This document shows, piece after piece, positions 44,176 through 53,659 of a stretch of DNA of 64,000 nucleotides (position 1 is its first letter; every line of letters starts with the position of its first letter). Origin of the DNA: Aliidiomarina taiwanensis. Its GTDB lineage: Bacteria; Pseudomonadota; Gammaproteobacteria; Enterobacterales; Alteromonadaceae. The stretch is from the NCBI RefSeq assembly GCF_003987015.1, contig NZ_PIPQ01000002.1, forward strand, positions 310,001 through 374,000, written 5' to 3'. Position numbers and translations under genes: made by a program. Under the pieces are notes generated by a model that had not been told where the DNA came from, ran no database searches, and saw only the letters and a list, made by a program, of their open reading frames with translations.

Positions 44176-46449
44176 ATGATGTTAGGTACGCTCCAACGAA
44201 TAGTCGAGTCGGTTCATCAAGCGCCTGAGTTTGATGCGGCCCTCGACACTATGGTGCGTAAAGTGAAGTCGGCCCTTGAAACCGACGTGTGTTCAATTTA
44301 TTTAACCGACCATGAAGTACGTCAGTTTGTACTGATGGCCACCGATGGCTTAGATGTCGAGCCAAACCGGCGTGTCGCACTGAACTTTGGTGAAGGCCTT
44401 ATCAGCTTAGCGGCCGAGCGAGAAGAGCCCCTCAATATCGCCGATGTGCGTAAAAGCCCCCATTTCAAACCTGTGGACGGCATTGGCGAAGAGCCCTTCT
44501 TGTCCATGCTCGTGGCCCCCATAATTTACCAGCGGCAAGTGCTGGGTGTGTTGGCCGTGCAGCAAGTGTCTGCTCGCCAGTTTACCAGCGACGAAGAGTC
44601 CTTTGTTGTTACCTTGGCAACGAAATTAGCCGCTGTTATTTCCCATGCAGAAGTCAAAGACCTTGTGTCGGACCAGCGGTCGCCTTGGTTACGCAGCTTA
44701 AAGGCTATTGCTGGCGCTCCAGGTATTGCCTTAGGGCCTGTGTATATTGGCAAGCCTGTTGCACAGCTTAGTGCCGTTGTACCAAGGCGAACAGAGCAGC
44801 CCTGGTACGAAATACACAAGTTCCGCAAAGCGGTGGCAAAAACCCGACAAGACTTGCGAGCCTTGGCTGATCAAGTGGCGGAGTATGTGGCCGCCGACAC
44901 CCTGGCTATTTTCGATGTGTACCAAGGCATGTTAGATGCAGCCAGCCTGGGCAATGCCGTTGAAGAAAAAATTAAAGAAGGCTGGCAGGCAAAAACCGCC
45001 GTAAAACTGGTGGTGGAAGACTTTGTTAGTCAGTTTGAAGACATAGAAGACTCATACCTACGCGAGCGAGCTGTGGATGTGCGCGACCTCGGACAGCGAG
45101 TGCTGGCCAACTTGCTAGACAAAAGCAGTCAACACGAGGCCATTCCTGACCAGGCTATCTTGGTAGCAGAGGAAGTGACAGCCAGTATGCTTGCTTCCAT
45201 ACCACGAGAGCATTTAGCGGGGTTAGTGTCGTTGCGGGGGTCGCCAAACAGTCATGCGGCAATCATGGCTCGCAGTATGGGTGTGCCTGCGGTCTTTTCC
45301 CTAGACGATGTTTCACTGAGCTACTTTGAAGAACAATACCTTGTAGTGGACGGTTATAGTGGCGATGTCTATATAAACCCGCCGATTCAAGTGGTGAATG
45401 AATACAAAGCCCTTTACCAAGAAGAGCTTGAGCTGGACCAAGTGGTGCAAAGCAAAAACCACTTGCCCGCTGAAACCAAAGACGGCCAAGTAGTCGAGCT
45501 GCAACTGAACGCGGGGTTGGTGATAGACCACACGGAAGACAGAGGCGCTCACCATGGTATTGGTTTATACCGCACTGAAATTCCTTTTATGTTGCGCGAC
45601 CGTTTTCCTACAGAAACGGAACAGGTCAAGTTATACAGTGATATCTTTGCGCGTTACGCAGGCCAGCCCGTGGTGATGCGGACCTTGGATGTGGGCGGCG
45701 ACAAACCGTTACCGTATTTTCCTATACAAGAGGAAAACCCTTTTTTGGGCTGGCGCGGCATTCGGATTACCCTAGACCACCCCGATATATTCCTGGTGCA
45801 AGTGCGGGCCATGTTGCGGGCCAATGTAGGGCTGAATACCTTGCGTATTTTACTGCCTATGGTGACTTCCATTGACGAAGTGGACGATGCCATTCGTCTG
45901 ATGAACCAAGCTTATTTTGAAGTGCGCAATGAACTGCAAGAAGAAGGGGAGCGGTTTGAATTAAAGCGTCCTCAGATTGGCATTATGATAGAAGTGCCGG
46001 CGGTGCTATACCAGCTTGAACAAATAGCGCAGCGTGTTGATTTTTTCTCTGTTGGTACCAACGACTTAACTCAGTATTTGCTGGCGGTGGACCGCAACAA
46101 CCCGCGCGTCACACGTTTATATGAAGCCTATCACCCATCCCTATTACTGGCCTTAGACTCTATTATCCAGGTGTGCCAACGCTTAGAGAAACCTGTGGGT
46201 GTGTGTGGGGAACTGGCCGGAGACCCAGGCGGGGCTATGTTGTTAGTGGCTTTAGGCTACCGCAGCTTAAGTGTTGGGGGGCATAACCTCGACAGAATTC
46301 GCTGGGCTGTGCGACAAATGGATAGCCAGCGTTTGGGCCAGCTTCGAGCAGACGTGCTGCAAGCGAGCCGGGCCGACGATGTGCGCAGGCATGTACGCAT
46401 GGAACTAGAGCGCCTAGGCTTAGGTGGCTTTATTCGAGCAGGGAAATAA
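44176..46449 (+). CDS. ptsP: PTS-Ntr enzyme I (phosphoenolpyruvate--protein phosphotransferase)
   Basis: 757 residues. A GAF domain (1-160) carries the nitrogen/redox signal input. The swivelling phospho-His lies in 'GSPNSHAAIMARSMGVP', the PEP-utiliser core follows ('TLDVGGDKPLPYF', 'FFSVGTNDLTQYLL'), and the C-terminal Cys is in 'VGVCGELAGDP'. It passes phosphate from PEP to NPr and EIIA-Ntr, which modulate K+ transport, sigma-54 activity and stringent response. Start at 44176 or the ATG three bases later. Confidence 0.96.
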   Translation: MMLGTLQRIVESVHQAPEFDAALDTMVRKVKSALETDVCSIYLTDHEVRQFVLMATDGLDVEPNRRVALNFGEGLISLAAEREEPLNIADVRKSPHFKPVDGIGEEPFLSMLVAPIIYQRQVLGVLAVQQVSARQFTSDEESFVVTLATKLAAVISHAEVKDLVSDQRSPWLRSLKAIAGAPGIALGPVYIGKPVAQLSAVVPRRTEQPWYEIHKFRKAVAKTRQDLRALADQVAEYVAADTLAIFDVYQGMLDAASLGNAVEEKIKEGWQAKTAVKLVVEDFVSQFEDIEDSYLRERAVDVRDLGQRVLANLLDKSSQHEAIPDQAILVAEEVTASMLASIPREHLAGLVSLRGSPNSHAAIMARSMGVPAVFSLDDVSLSYFEEQYLVVDGYSGDVYINPPIQVVNEYKALYQEELELDQVVQSKNHLPAETKDGQVVELQLNAGLVIDHTEDRGAHHGIGLYRTEIPFMLRDRFPTETEQVKLYSDIFARYAGQPVVMRTLDVGGDKPLPYFPIQEENPFLGWRGIRITLDHPDIFLVQVRAMLRANVGLNTLRILLPMVTSIDEVDDAIRLMNQAYFEVRNELQEEGERFELKRPQIGIMIEVPAVLYQLEQIAQRVDFFSVGTNDLTQYLLAVDRNNPRVTRLYEAYHPSLLLALDSIIQVCQRLEKPVGVCGELAGDPGGAMLLVALGYRSLSVGGHNLDRIRWAVRQMDSQRLGQLRADVLQASRADDVRRHVRMELERLGLGGFIRAGK

Positions 46450-46451
46450 CC

Positions 46452-47246
46452 ATGTCGCTTCTTGCTATTTTACTTCTAGGTGGTGTTTCAGCCGGTTTGT
46501 TGTCGGGTATGCTCGGTATTGGTGGCGGCGTGCTCGTGGTGCCTTTACTCATTTATTTGCTGCCTATCATGGGGTTGCCCGCAGACATTGTTGTGCCAAC
46601 AGCGATAGGAACAAGCTTAGCCACGATAGCCGTAACAACTTTTTCCAGTGCCTATGCTCACTACCGCCATGGGAATATCGAATGGGGCTGGGTGCGCTGG
46701 CTGGTGCCGGTCATTGTGCTAGGTGCCTTTTTAGGCTCTTGGCTTGGCGTGTCGTTAAACCCCGCTATTTTGCAGCGCGTGTTTGCTGTGATGTTGTTGC
46801 TATTGGCATTGCGTATGATTTGGAAACGGCAGCCGCGCAATAAAGACAAAGCCATTAAAAAATGGAAAATTTATAGCATGGGCACGGGCATAGGGCTCAT
46901 TGCTTCGCTGATAGGGATTGGTGGCGGTGCTTTAGTGGTGCCTTTACTGCATTACTATCAATTACGAATGGCCAGTGCTGTGGCCGTTGCTTCCGTGTGC
47001 AGTGTTACGTTGGCAAGTTTAAGTACCTTGCTTTATGCCAGTTTGGCCAGCCACGGGGTACATGAAGAGGTCAAAGGCTTGATTGGCTTTTTATATATCC
47101 CTGCTTGGCTTGGTATTGCAGCGACTTCGGTTTTGTTTGCGCCAGTGGGCGCTAAACTTGCCACGAAATTACCCGTACGTTATTTGCAGCGTGCATTTGC
47201 AGGGCTGCTGATTGTTGTTTCCATCCACTTACTCGTTTCAGGATAA
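46452..47246 (+). CDS. TauE/SafE-family (DUF81) sulfite/anion permease
   Basis: 264 residues, eight predicted membrane helices in two inverted halves. Glycine-rich 'GMLGIGGGVLVVPLLIYLLP' near residue 20 and 'SLIGIGGGALVVPLLHYYQ' in the second half are the classic duplicated DUF81 signature. Family members move sulfonates, sulfite or sulfoacetate. It starts 2 bp after the ptsP stop and 3 bp before lgt. Confidence 0.88.
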   Translation: MSLLAILLLGGVSAGLLSGMLGIGGGVLVVPLLIYLLPIMGLPADIVVPTAIGTSLATIAVTTFSSAYAHYRHGNIEWGWVRWLVPVIVLGAFLGSWLGVSLNPAILQRVFAVMLLLLALRMIWKRQPRNKDKAIKKWKIYSMGTGIGLIASLIGIGGGALVVPLLHYYQLRMASAVAVASVCSVTLASLSTLLYASLASHGVHEEVKGLIGFLYIPAWLGIAATSVLFAPVGAKLATKLPVRYLQRAFAGLLIVVSIHLLVSG

Positions 47247-47249
47247 AAA

Positions 47250-48068
47250 ATGAACTCGGAACCTTTACAGTATCCGCACATCGATCCCGTATTTATTAGC
47301 TTAGGCCCGTTAGACCTGCATTGGTATGGTGTTATGTACTTGCTGGGCGCTGTGTTTGCTTACTGGTGGGGTAGCAAGCGTGCCGCAGCCGATGCCAACT
47401 GGAAAAAAGAGCAATGGCAAGACCTCCTGTTTTGGTCCTTCCTCGCGCTTATTATTGGTGGCCGGGTGGGCTATGTGCTGTTTTATCAGTTTGGTAGCTT
47501 CCTACAAAACCCGCTGTACCTGTTTAACATTATGTCCGGCGGCATGTCGTTCCACGGCGGGTTATTGGGTGTCATCCTGGCCTTTGTGGTGTATGCCCGC
47601 AAACAAAAGGTGAGCCTGTGGCAAGTAGGTGACTTTGCCGCGCCTATGGTACCTGTCGGGTTAGGTTTAGGTCGTATTGGTAACTTCATTAATGGTGAGC
47701 TTTGGGGCCGAGCTAGTGACGTGCCTTGGGCCATGGTATTTCCGCACGCCGGGCCGATAGCGCGCCACCCTTCACAGCTATACCAAGCCCTGGGTGAAGG
47801 GCTGTTGCTGTTTCTGGTGCTTTGGTGGTTCAGCCGCTCGCCGCGTCCTGTCGGGGCCGTGAGTGGGTTGTTTTTACTCGGCTATGGCGTGGCACGTTTT
47901 GCCGTGGAGTACTTCCGCGAGCCAGACGCTCACCTAGGCTTACTTGGCTTCTTTAGTATGGGCCAATGGCTTTCTTTACCTATGGTATTATTGGGCGCAG
48001 GTATTTTGTATCTGGCATATAAGAAGAAAGGCTTAGCAACAGCAAAACCTCTAGGAGCAAACGTATGA
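47250..48068 (+). CDS. lgt: Prolipoprotein diacylglyceryl transferase
   Basis: 272 residues, seven membrane helices. Key residues: '[11 protein letters not shown]', the lipid-binding '[13 protein letters not shown]', and the signature '[18 protein letters not shown]'. It attaches diacylglycerol to the lipobox Cys of lipoproteins, such as those predicted at 800-1363, 4418-5527 and 14412-15530. Its last 4 bases overlap thyA. Confidence 0.96.
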   Translation: MNSEPLQYPHIDPVFISLGPLDLHWYGVMYLLGAVFAYWWGSKRAAADANWKKEQWQDLLFWSFLALIIGGRVGYVLFYQFGSFLQNPLYLFNIMSGGMSFHGGLLGVILAFVVYARKQKVSLWQVGDFAAPMVPVGLGLGRIGNFINGELWGRASDVPWAMVFPHAGPIARHPSQLYQALGEGLLLFLVLWWFSRSPRPVGAVSGLFLLGYGVARFAVEYFREPDAHLGLLGFFSMGQWLSLPMVLLGAGILYLAYKKKGLATAKPLGANV

Positions 48069-48898
48069 AGCAGTACTTGGAACTGATGGCCCATGTGCTT
48101 GAGAACGGCACCGTAAAAGAAGACAGAACCGGTACAGGAACACGCAGCGTATTCGGCTATCAAATGCGCTTTGACTTAGCCGACGGTTTTCCACTGGTCA
48201 CCACAAAAAAATGCCATTTACGCTCCATCATTCATGAGCTTCTGTGGTTCTTAAAAGGCGACACCAATATTGGTTACCTAAAAGAAAACGGTGTGTCTAT
48301 TTGGGACGGCTGGGCAACTGAAACCGGGGACTTAGGGCCTGTGTATGGAGCTCAATGGCGCAGTTGGCAAACTCCGACAGGGGGAAGTGTCGACCAAATT
48401 GCGGAGCTGATTGAGCAAATCAAGCAAAACCCAGACTCCCGCCGCTTACTGGTCAGTGCGTGGAACCCTGCCGTGCTCCCTAAAGCAGGTTTGTCGCCAC
48501 AAGAAAATGCAGAGCAAGGCTTACAGGCGTTACCGCCATGCCATACCATGTTCCAGTTCTATGTGGCGGACGGAAAGCTTTCCTGTCAGCTGTACCAGCG
48601 TAGCGCCGACATATTCCTTGGGGTGCCCTTCAACATTGCTAGCTACGCTTTGTTTACTTTAATGGTGGCGCAAGTGTGTGGTCTCGAGCCGGGTGAGTTT
48701 ATTCATACCTTCGGCGATGCGCACTTGTATTCAAACCATTTAGAACAAGCGCAGCTGCAACTCAGTCGCGAACCGCTGCCCTTGCCCCAGATGAAAATAA
48801 ACCCAGAGGTCAAAGACATCTTTAGCTTTCAATTTGAAGACTTCGAGTTGGTGAACTACCAAGCCCACCCACATATTAAAGCACCGGTGGCGATTTAG
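48065..48898 (+). CDS. thyA: Thymidylate synthase
   Basis: 277 residues, with a short insertion before the active site relative to the 264-residue E. coli enzyme ('[10 protein letters not shown]'). Active-site Cys is in '[13 protein letters not shown]'; '[19 protein letters not shown]' and '[17 protein letters not shown]' bind folate and dUMP. It makes dTMP from dUMP while converting methylene-THF to dihydrofolate, which FolA (26268-26768) recycles. It is coupled to lgt by a 4-bp overlap. Confidence 0.97.
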   Translation: MKQYLELMAHVLENGTVKEDRTGTGTRSVFGYQMRFDLADGFPLVTTKKCHLRSIIHELLWFLKGDTNIGYLKENGVSIWDGWATETGDLGPVYGAQWRSWQTPTGGSVDQIAELIEQIKQNPDSRRLLVSAWNPAVLPKAGLSPQENAEQGLQALPPCHTMFQFYVADGKLSCQLYQRSADIFLGVPFNIASYALFTLMVAQVCGLEPGEFIHTFGDAHLYSNHLEQAQLQLSREPLPLPQMKINPEVKDIFSFQFEDFELVNYQAHPHIKAPVAI

Positions 48899-48900
48899 CT

Positions 48901-49929
48901 ATGCCATTGCCTGTGCTGATTTGTGACGACTCCGCATTAGCGCGTAAGCAGCTGGCGCGGATTCTTCCCGCTGCATGGGATGTAGACGTTAGTTTTGCTG
49001 AACATGGTGAAGAAGCCCTGGAGCTGATTGCGGAAGGCAAAGGTGCGCTTACCTTTTTAGACTTGAACATGCCGGTCATGGACGGCTACCAAACACTGGA
49101 AGAAATTCGCAGGCGAGACTTGCCGGCCATGGTGTTGGTGGTGTCGGGAGACGTTCAACCCGAAGCGAAAGCACGGGTGCTGGCATTGGGTGCCTTTGAA
49201 TTTATTAAAAAGCCAACCGAAGTGGCAGTCCTAGAACGGGTTTTACAAGAATATGGCTTCTTTTCCGCAACCGCAGAGCCGCCCGCTGCAGCAGCGCAAC
49301 AAGCCGCTGACCGTGGCGCAGAACTGCAGGTTAGCCACAGGGACATGTACCAAGAAGTGGCGAATGTGGCCATGGGCCGAGCGGGTGAATTGCTGGCGCG
49401 AGCACTGGATGTCTTTGTGCAGCTGCCAGTGCCCACAGTGAACCAGATAGCGCCTTCGGAACTGCACATGGTGTTAACCTCGGTGGACCAATCTGCTGCG
49501 GTTTCTGCTGTCACTCAAGGCTTTACCGGTGACGGTATTACAGGCGAAGCCATGGTGATTTTTAATGACACCAACATGAAAGACGTGAGCCGCTTACTTG
49601 GTAACGACACGCACGACAAAGACTATGACATTGAAGCGTTATTAGACATTAGTAACTTGCTGATAGGCGCTTGTTTGCAAGGAATTGGTGAACAATTGTA
49701 TGTGCGCATGAACCAAGCGCACCCCGTTATTCTTGGGCGCAATGTGTCTGTGCCTGAGTTACTCAAAGGTGCAGCGAAGCGTTGGCAAGAAATTTTGGCA
49801 ATCGAAATTGGCTACAAGTTAGAAGGTTTTGATATTGAATTCGACTTGTTGCTGTTATTTCCAAGCACGGCGTTGCCGGCCATGAATCGTCAGTTGGCCT
49901 ATTTATTAGATGGTGACTCAGTATGTTGA
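48901..49929 (+). CDS. Receiver-CheC fusion protein
   Basis: 342 residues. The N-terminal receiver (1-120) has Asp in 'LTFLDLNMPVMDGYQ' and Lys in 'FEFIKKPTEV'. After a Pro/Ala linker (121-145), a CheC-type phosphatase domain follows with two Glu/Asp-x2-Asn sites: 'YQEVANVAMGRAGELL' and 'ALLDISNLLIGACLQ'. CheC proteins dephosphorylate CheY-P; here the phosphatase is fused to its own receiver, so self-limiting or cross-talk control is likely. It starts 2 bp after thyA. No chemotaxis genes are near. Confidence 0.82.
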   Translation: MPLPVLICDDSALARKQLARILPAAWDVDVSFAEHGEEALELIAEGKGALTFLDLNMPVMDGYQTLEEIRRRDLPAMVLVVSGDVQPEAKARVLALGAFEFIKKPTEVAVLERVLQEYGFFSATAEPPAAAAQQAADRGAELQVSHRDMYQEVANVAMGRAGELLARALDVFVQLPVPTVNQIAPSELHMVLTSVDQSAAVSAVTQGFTGDGITGEAMVIFNDTNMKDVSRLLGNDTHDKDYDIEALLDISNLLIGACLQGIGEQLYVRMNQAHPVILGRNVSVPELLKGAAKRWQEILAIEIGYKLEGFDIEFDLLLLFPSTALPAMNRQLAYLLDGDSVC

Positions 49930-50405
49930 ATACAGAGGAAATGGACGACTTACACACCAAAATGAGCCTATTAGCCGCTATTGATGTGGGCATTGTGGTG
50001 ATCGACCGCAACTTTACAGTGTCGCTGTGGAACGAGTTTATGGCAAATCACAGTGGGAAGCGCGCCAGTGAAGTGCAGCAGCAAAGTTTATTTCAGGTTG
50101 CCCCAGAAATAGACCAAGACTGGTTTCTCCGGAAAGCCGAGCGTACCTTTCAATTAGGTAGTCGAGCCTTTATTATTTGGGAGCAGCGGCCTTATTTGTT
50201 TCAATTCTCTTCGTACCGCCCCGTTACGGGCGCATCAACCTATATGTACCAAAACGTGACCTTGTTGCCCCTGACCAATGCACGGGGCCAGGTGGAACAT
50301 TTAGGCATTATTGTGTACGACGTGACAGATATGGCGGAGTCAGCATTGGCTGAAGCGAAGCTGCGCGAACGCATGAACAAACAAACCAATTGGAATACCT
50401 TTTAA
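49923..50405 (+). CDS. PAS-domain protein, possibly truncated
   Basis: 160 residues. A single PAS domain covers residues 10-130 ('IDVGIVVIDRNFTVSLWNEF', 'VEHLGIIVYDVTDMAESALA'). The C-terminal helix 'LAEAKLRERMNKQ' looks like the linker that normally leads into a GGDEF domain, but the gene ends there. The start overlaps the receiver-CheC gene by 7 bp and the stop overlaps tcdA by one base (TAATG). It probably senses a small molecule or redox and signals to its neighbour by contact; that is inference. Confidence 0.72.
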   Translation: MLNTEEMDDLHTKMSLLAAIDVGIVVIDRNFTVSLWNEFMANHSGKRASEVQQQSLFQVAPEIDQDWFLRKAERTFQLGSRAFIIWEQRPYLFQFSSYRPVTGASTYMYQNVTLLPLTNARGQVEHLGIIVYDVTDMAESALAEAKLRERMNKQTNWNTF

Positions 50406-51175
50406 TGACAGAGTACGCACGTCGCTTCGGTGGTATCGAGCGCCTGTATGGCCACGATGAAGCGAAAAAAATACAACAGCTGCACTTAGCCGTAGCGGGC
50501 TTAGGTGGGGTTGGCTCCTGGGCCGCTGAAGCCTTAGCGCGAAGCGGGGTAGGCGCACTGACCTTAATAGACATGGACGATATTTGCTTAAGTAATGTGA
50601 ACCGTCAGTCCCATGCTCTTACCGGCACTGTGGGTCGCTTAAAAACAGAAGTGCTGGCTGAGCGACTACAAGACATTAACCCAGACATAAAACTCACCAT
50701 AGTGGACGACTTCATTCGGGCTGAAGAGCCAGCCGCCGACTTGCCTGAAGATCTGGACGGCATGTTGGATGCGATTGACAGTGTCCGGGCGAAGGTTGCT
50801 TTGCTTGCTTGGTGCGTGCGCAACAAGCTGCCTGTGGTCACCACTGGCGGGGCAGGGGGGCAAATTGACCCAACGGAAATTCGGGTGGCCGATGTAGCCC
50901 GCGTACAACAAGACCCACTGATGGCGAAAGTGCGCTACGACTTACGCCGACACCATGGCTTTAGTAAAAACCCAAAGCGCAAATTTGGTATCGAGTGTGT
51001 GTATTCGGAAGAACAGCTACGTTACCCACAAAGTGACGGTACGGTCTCCTACGAAAAACCAGGCAAACAGCAAGGTCGCTTAGACTGCTCGTCAGGGTTT
51101 GGTGCCTCTTTAATGGTCACCGGCAGCTTCGGGTTTTTTGCTGCGGCTCGGCTATTAAAAAAGATGCTAGGCTAA
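50405..51175 (+). CDS. tcdA: tRNA threonylcarbamoyladenosine dehydratase TcdA (CsdL)
   Basis: 256 residues from the ATG at 50405 in the TAATG overlap. E1-like/ThiF fold: 'AVAGLGGVGSWAAEALARSG' (ATP-binding) and 'LTLIDMDDICLSNVNRQ'. The family core 'VTTGGAGGQIDPTEIRV' follows. TcdA cyclises t6A37 to ct6A in ANN-decoding tRNAs. CsdE, its sulfur-relay partner, is encoded convergently at 51167-51580. Confidence 0.94.
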   Translation: MTEYARRFGGIERLYGHDEAKKIQQLHLAVAGLGGVGSWAAEALARSGVGALTLIDMDDICLSNVNRQSHALTGTVGRLKTEVLAERLQDINPDIKLTIVDDFIRAEEPAADLPEDLDGMLDAIDSVRAKVALLAWCVRNKLPVVTTGGAGGQIDPTEIRVADVARVQQDPLMAKVRYDLRRHHGFSKNPKRKFGIECVYSEEQLRYPQSDGTVSYEKPGKQQGRLDCSSGFGASLMVTGSFGFFAAARLLKKMLG

Positions 51176-51580
51176 AGGCGCATGGGCTTTTAAGGCCAAG
51201 GCCATTTGGTGCAAGCCATTCACCCGCGACGCACTGAGATGGTCTGCCAGTTGGCACTGTGCTAACCAAGCCGAAAAATCAAACTGGGCTAAATATTCCA
51301 AGGGTTGGCCTTGTAGCGGCGTTATCATGACCTGCAGTAAGGCTTTCACTAAGCGGGCGTCGCTGTCAGCCAGCACCTGCATGCCACCTTCCTGCACATT
51401 TACCTGTAACCACACCTTTGCTTGGCAGCCTTGCACCTGAAACTCAGAGGTGCGTATATGCTCATTGTTGGGGGCTTGTTTGCCTATTTGTAATAATTCA
51501 CGGTAACGCTGCTCCCAGCCTCGGGCCGCACAGAGCGTCTGTTGTAAGGCGTAGGCAGCTGAATTGAGAGAAGTTTGCAT
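51167..51580 (-). CDS. csdE: SufE/CsdE-family sulfur acceptor
   Basis: 137 residues. The persulfide-accepting Cys is in 'FQVQGCQAKVWLQV' and the family C-terminal 'LAQCQLADHLSASRVNGLHQM' is present. CsdE normally takes sulfur from CsdA and passes it to TcdA/CsdL. No csdA is in the window; the only cysteine desulfurase here is iscS-like at 58297-59463. The stop overlaps that of tcdA by 9 bp, tail to tail. Confidence 0.88.
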   Translation of the reverse strand: MQTSLNSAAYALQQTLCAARGWEQRYRELLQIGKQAPNNEHIRTSEFQVQGCQAKVWLQVNVQEGGMQVLADSDARLVKALLQVMITPLQGQPLEYLAQFDFSAWLAQCQLADHLSASRVNGLHQMALALKAHAPLA

Positions 51581-51610
51581 AACGAAATAGGCCTTTGAAA
51601 CTGTAACGCA

Positions 51611-51629
51611 TGGGGTACAAATTACCCCA
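51611..51629. promoter_or_regulatory. Perfect inverted repeat between csdE and etfB
   Basis: TGGGGTA-CAAAT-TACCCCA: 7-bp perfect arms with a 5-base centre. It lies 31 bp upstream of csdE and 139 bp upstream of etfB, a good operator position for either gene. I cannot assign the regulator. Confidence 0.55.
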
Positions 51630-51767
51630 ATAGAATACGCGAATGGTCGTGATTGATAGCAAAATTTCGTCTATTATAGCGTTTTCCCTTGTAGGATGCA
51701 GGCTGCTTTTACATAATGGCAGGCGAATTTATACCGTCCAAGACCTAATAGGATAAGGAAAGTAGTT

Positions 51768-52517
51768 ATGAAAATTTTGGTCGCGGTTAAACGAGTGATT
51801 GATTACAACGTGAAAGTACGCGTAAAAGCAGATCAGTCCAACGTTGACCTAAGTAACGTAAAAATGGCTCTCAACCCGTTTTGTGAAATTGCTGTTGAGG
51901 AAGCTGTGCGCCTAAAAGAAAAAGGCGTCGCTGAAGAAGTGGTGGTAGTCTCTATCGGGCCAAAAGCCTGCCAAGAGCAAATCCGAACCGCACTGGCCCT
52001 TGGAGCCGACCGGGGTGTGCATATTGAATGCGACGAAATGCCAGACTCTTTGGTTGCTGCGAAACTACTCAAGGAAGTGGTTGCAGAAGAAGCACCACAA
52101 CTGGTTATTCTTGGTAAGCAAGCCATTGACTCAGACAACAACCAAACGGGTCAAATGTTGGGCGCCCTAACCGATATGCCACAAGGTACCTTTGCCTCAG
52201 AGGTCGTGGTAGAAGGCGACAGCGTACAGGTAACTCGTGAAGTAGACGGCGGCTTGCAAACGGTGAAGTTGACACTTCCAGCCATTGTCACCACAGACCT
52301 GCGCTTAAATGAACCCCGTTATGCTTCACTGCCAAACATTATGAAGGCGAAGCGTAAACCTCTGGATGTGAAAGCGGCCAGTGACATGGGTGTAGAACTA
52401 ACCAATAACATCGAATTGCTAAGCGTTGAACCACCAGCCGAGCGCAGTGCAGGTGTCAAGGTTGCCGATGTGGCAGAGTTAGTTGAAAAGTTAAAAAATG
52501 AGGCGAAAGTTTTATGA
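51768..52517 (+). CDS. etfB: Electron transfer flavoprotein, beta subunit
   Basis: 249 residues, full length. '[20 protein letters not shown]' and '[20 protein letters not shown]' are ETF-beta signatures; AMP binds here in the family. With EtfA it carries electrons from acyl-CoA and other dehydrogenases to the quinone pool. GGAAAG precedes the ATG. It overlaps etfA by 4 bp. Confidence 0.96.
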   Translation: MKILVAVKRVIDYNVKVRVKADQSNVDLSNVKMALNPFCEIAVEEAVRLKEKGVAEEVVVVSIGPKACQEQIRTALALGADRGVHIECDEMPDSLVAAKLLKEVVAEEAPQLVILGKQAIDSDNNQTGQMLGALTDMPQGTFASEVVVEGDSVQVTREVDGGLQTVKLTLPAIVTTDLRLNEPRYASLPNIMKAKRKPLDVKAASDMGVELTNNIELLSVEPPAERSAGVKVADVAELVEKLKNEAKVL

Positions 52518-53443
52518 GTATTTTAGTAATTGCCGAACATGACAACCAAAGCTTAAATCCAGCGATGCTAAAAACCATGGCTGCGGCGCAGGCGATGGGT
52601 GATGACATTCATATGCTAGTGGCTGGTGAAGGTTGCCAAGCGGTGGCAGCAGAAGCAGCACAGGTTGCAGGTGTTAGTAAAGTGCTTTGTGCCGATAACG
52701 CAGCCTACGGCCACTTCTTAGCTGAAAATATTTCTGCCCTTGTTGCGGACTTAGGCAAAGACTATAGCCACATAGTGACAGCAGCAACCACAACAGGTAA
52801 GAACTTTATGCCACGGGTTGCGGCGTTGCTTGATGTTGCGCAAGTGTCTGACGTCATTGCCGTGGAAAGTGCCGACACTTTCCGCCGTCCAATTTACGCA
52901 GGTAATGCCATTGCCACAGTGCGCTGCAATGAAGCCATTAAGGTTGTGACAGTGCGTGCTACCGCCTTTGATAGTGTAGAAGCGACAGGTGGTTCGGCGG
53001 CCATTGAAGCCGTTGATCAAGTCTTTAGCTCTGACAAAGTCAGCTTTGTGGGCGAAGAGCTTGCTGAAAGTGAACGTCCAGACCTAACTTCGGCTCGTGT
53101 GGTTATCTCGGGTGGCCGTGGTATGCAAAATGGCGAAAACTTTGCCTTGCTTGAAGGTATTGCTGACAAGCTAGGTGCAGCCATTGGTGCCTCGCGTGCT
53201 GCTGTAGACGCGGGCTTTGTACCGAACGACATGCAAGTGGGTCAAACGGGTAAAATTGTTGCACCTGAATTATATATTGCAGTCGGTATTAGCGGCGCAA
53301 TTCAGCACTTGGCGGGTATGAAAGACTCTAAAGTTATTGTTGCTATTAACAAAGACGAAGAGGCGCCTATATTCCAAGTTGCTGATTATGGGTTAGTTGC
53401 CGACTTATTTGATGTTTTACCCGCGTTAGAAAACGCACTATAG
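52514..53443 (+). CDS. etfA: Electron transfer flavoprotein, alpha subunit
   Basis: 309 residues. The FAD-binding C-terminal half carries '[20 protein letters not shown]', '[20 protein letters not shown]' and '[17 protein letters not shown]', the standard ETF-alpha motifs. It forms a heterodimer with EtfB. A hairpin follows at 53469. Confidence 0.97.
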   Translation: MSILVIAEHDNQSLNPAMLKTMAAAQAMGDDIHMLVAGEGCQAVAAEAAQVAGVSKVLCADNAAYGHFLAENISALVADLGKDYSHIVTAATTTGKNFMPRVAALLDVAQVSDVIAVESADTFRRPIYAGNAIATVRCNEAIKVVTVRATAFDSVEATGGSAAIEAVDQVFSSDKVSFVGEELAESERPDLTSARVVISGGRGMQNGENFALLEGIADKLGAAIGASRAAVDAGFVPNDMQVGQTGKIVAPELYIAVGISGAIQHLAGMKDSKVIVAINKDEEAPIFQVADYGLVADLFDVLPALENAL

Positions 53444-53468
53444 TGATAAGAAAGCCTAATAAGGTGAC

Positions 53469-53503
53469 AAGCAGGTTAGTGGTCTGCTAACCTGCTTTAT
53501 TAA
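53469..53503 (+). terminator. Terminator after etfBA
   Basis: AAGCAGGTTAG-TGGTCTG-CTAACCTGCTT, an 11-bp stem and 7-base loop, followed by TATTAA. The T tract is short, so termination may be partial. Confidence 0.6.
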
Positions 53504-53537
53504 CGGGTTAATAAAAACAACAAGATTATATAAAAAC

Positions 53538-53555
53538 TCAAATATTTATGTTTGA
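53538..53555. promoter_or_regulatory. Palindrome upstream of the DUF1302 gene
   Basis: TCAAATA-TTTA-TGTTTGA: arms match at 6 of 7 positions around a 4-base centre, in an A/T-rich gap 105 bp upstream of the ATG at 53660. It resembles fatty-acid-type regulator sites in general shape, but the spacing does not fit the PsrA pattern I know. Confidence 0.4.
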
Positions 53556-53659
53556 ATTGTTATTAGTGCTTGCGCTTGAGCAGCGAATCAGACATGATTT
53601 TTGATAATTAATAGCCTAGGACTCTAGTTCTCGGTAACGCAGGATAGGTGGCAACAACA

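Noticed and set aside
51653..51677. Sigma-70 promoter for etfBA (TTGATA/TATTAT)
   Set aside because: The spacer is only 13 bp, too short; no better pair was found.
53538..53555. PsrA-type operator before the DUF1302 gene
   Set aside because: The half-sites are separated by 6 bases rather than the 2-4 expected for that pattern, so no regulator is assigned.
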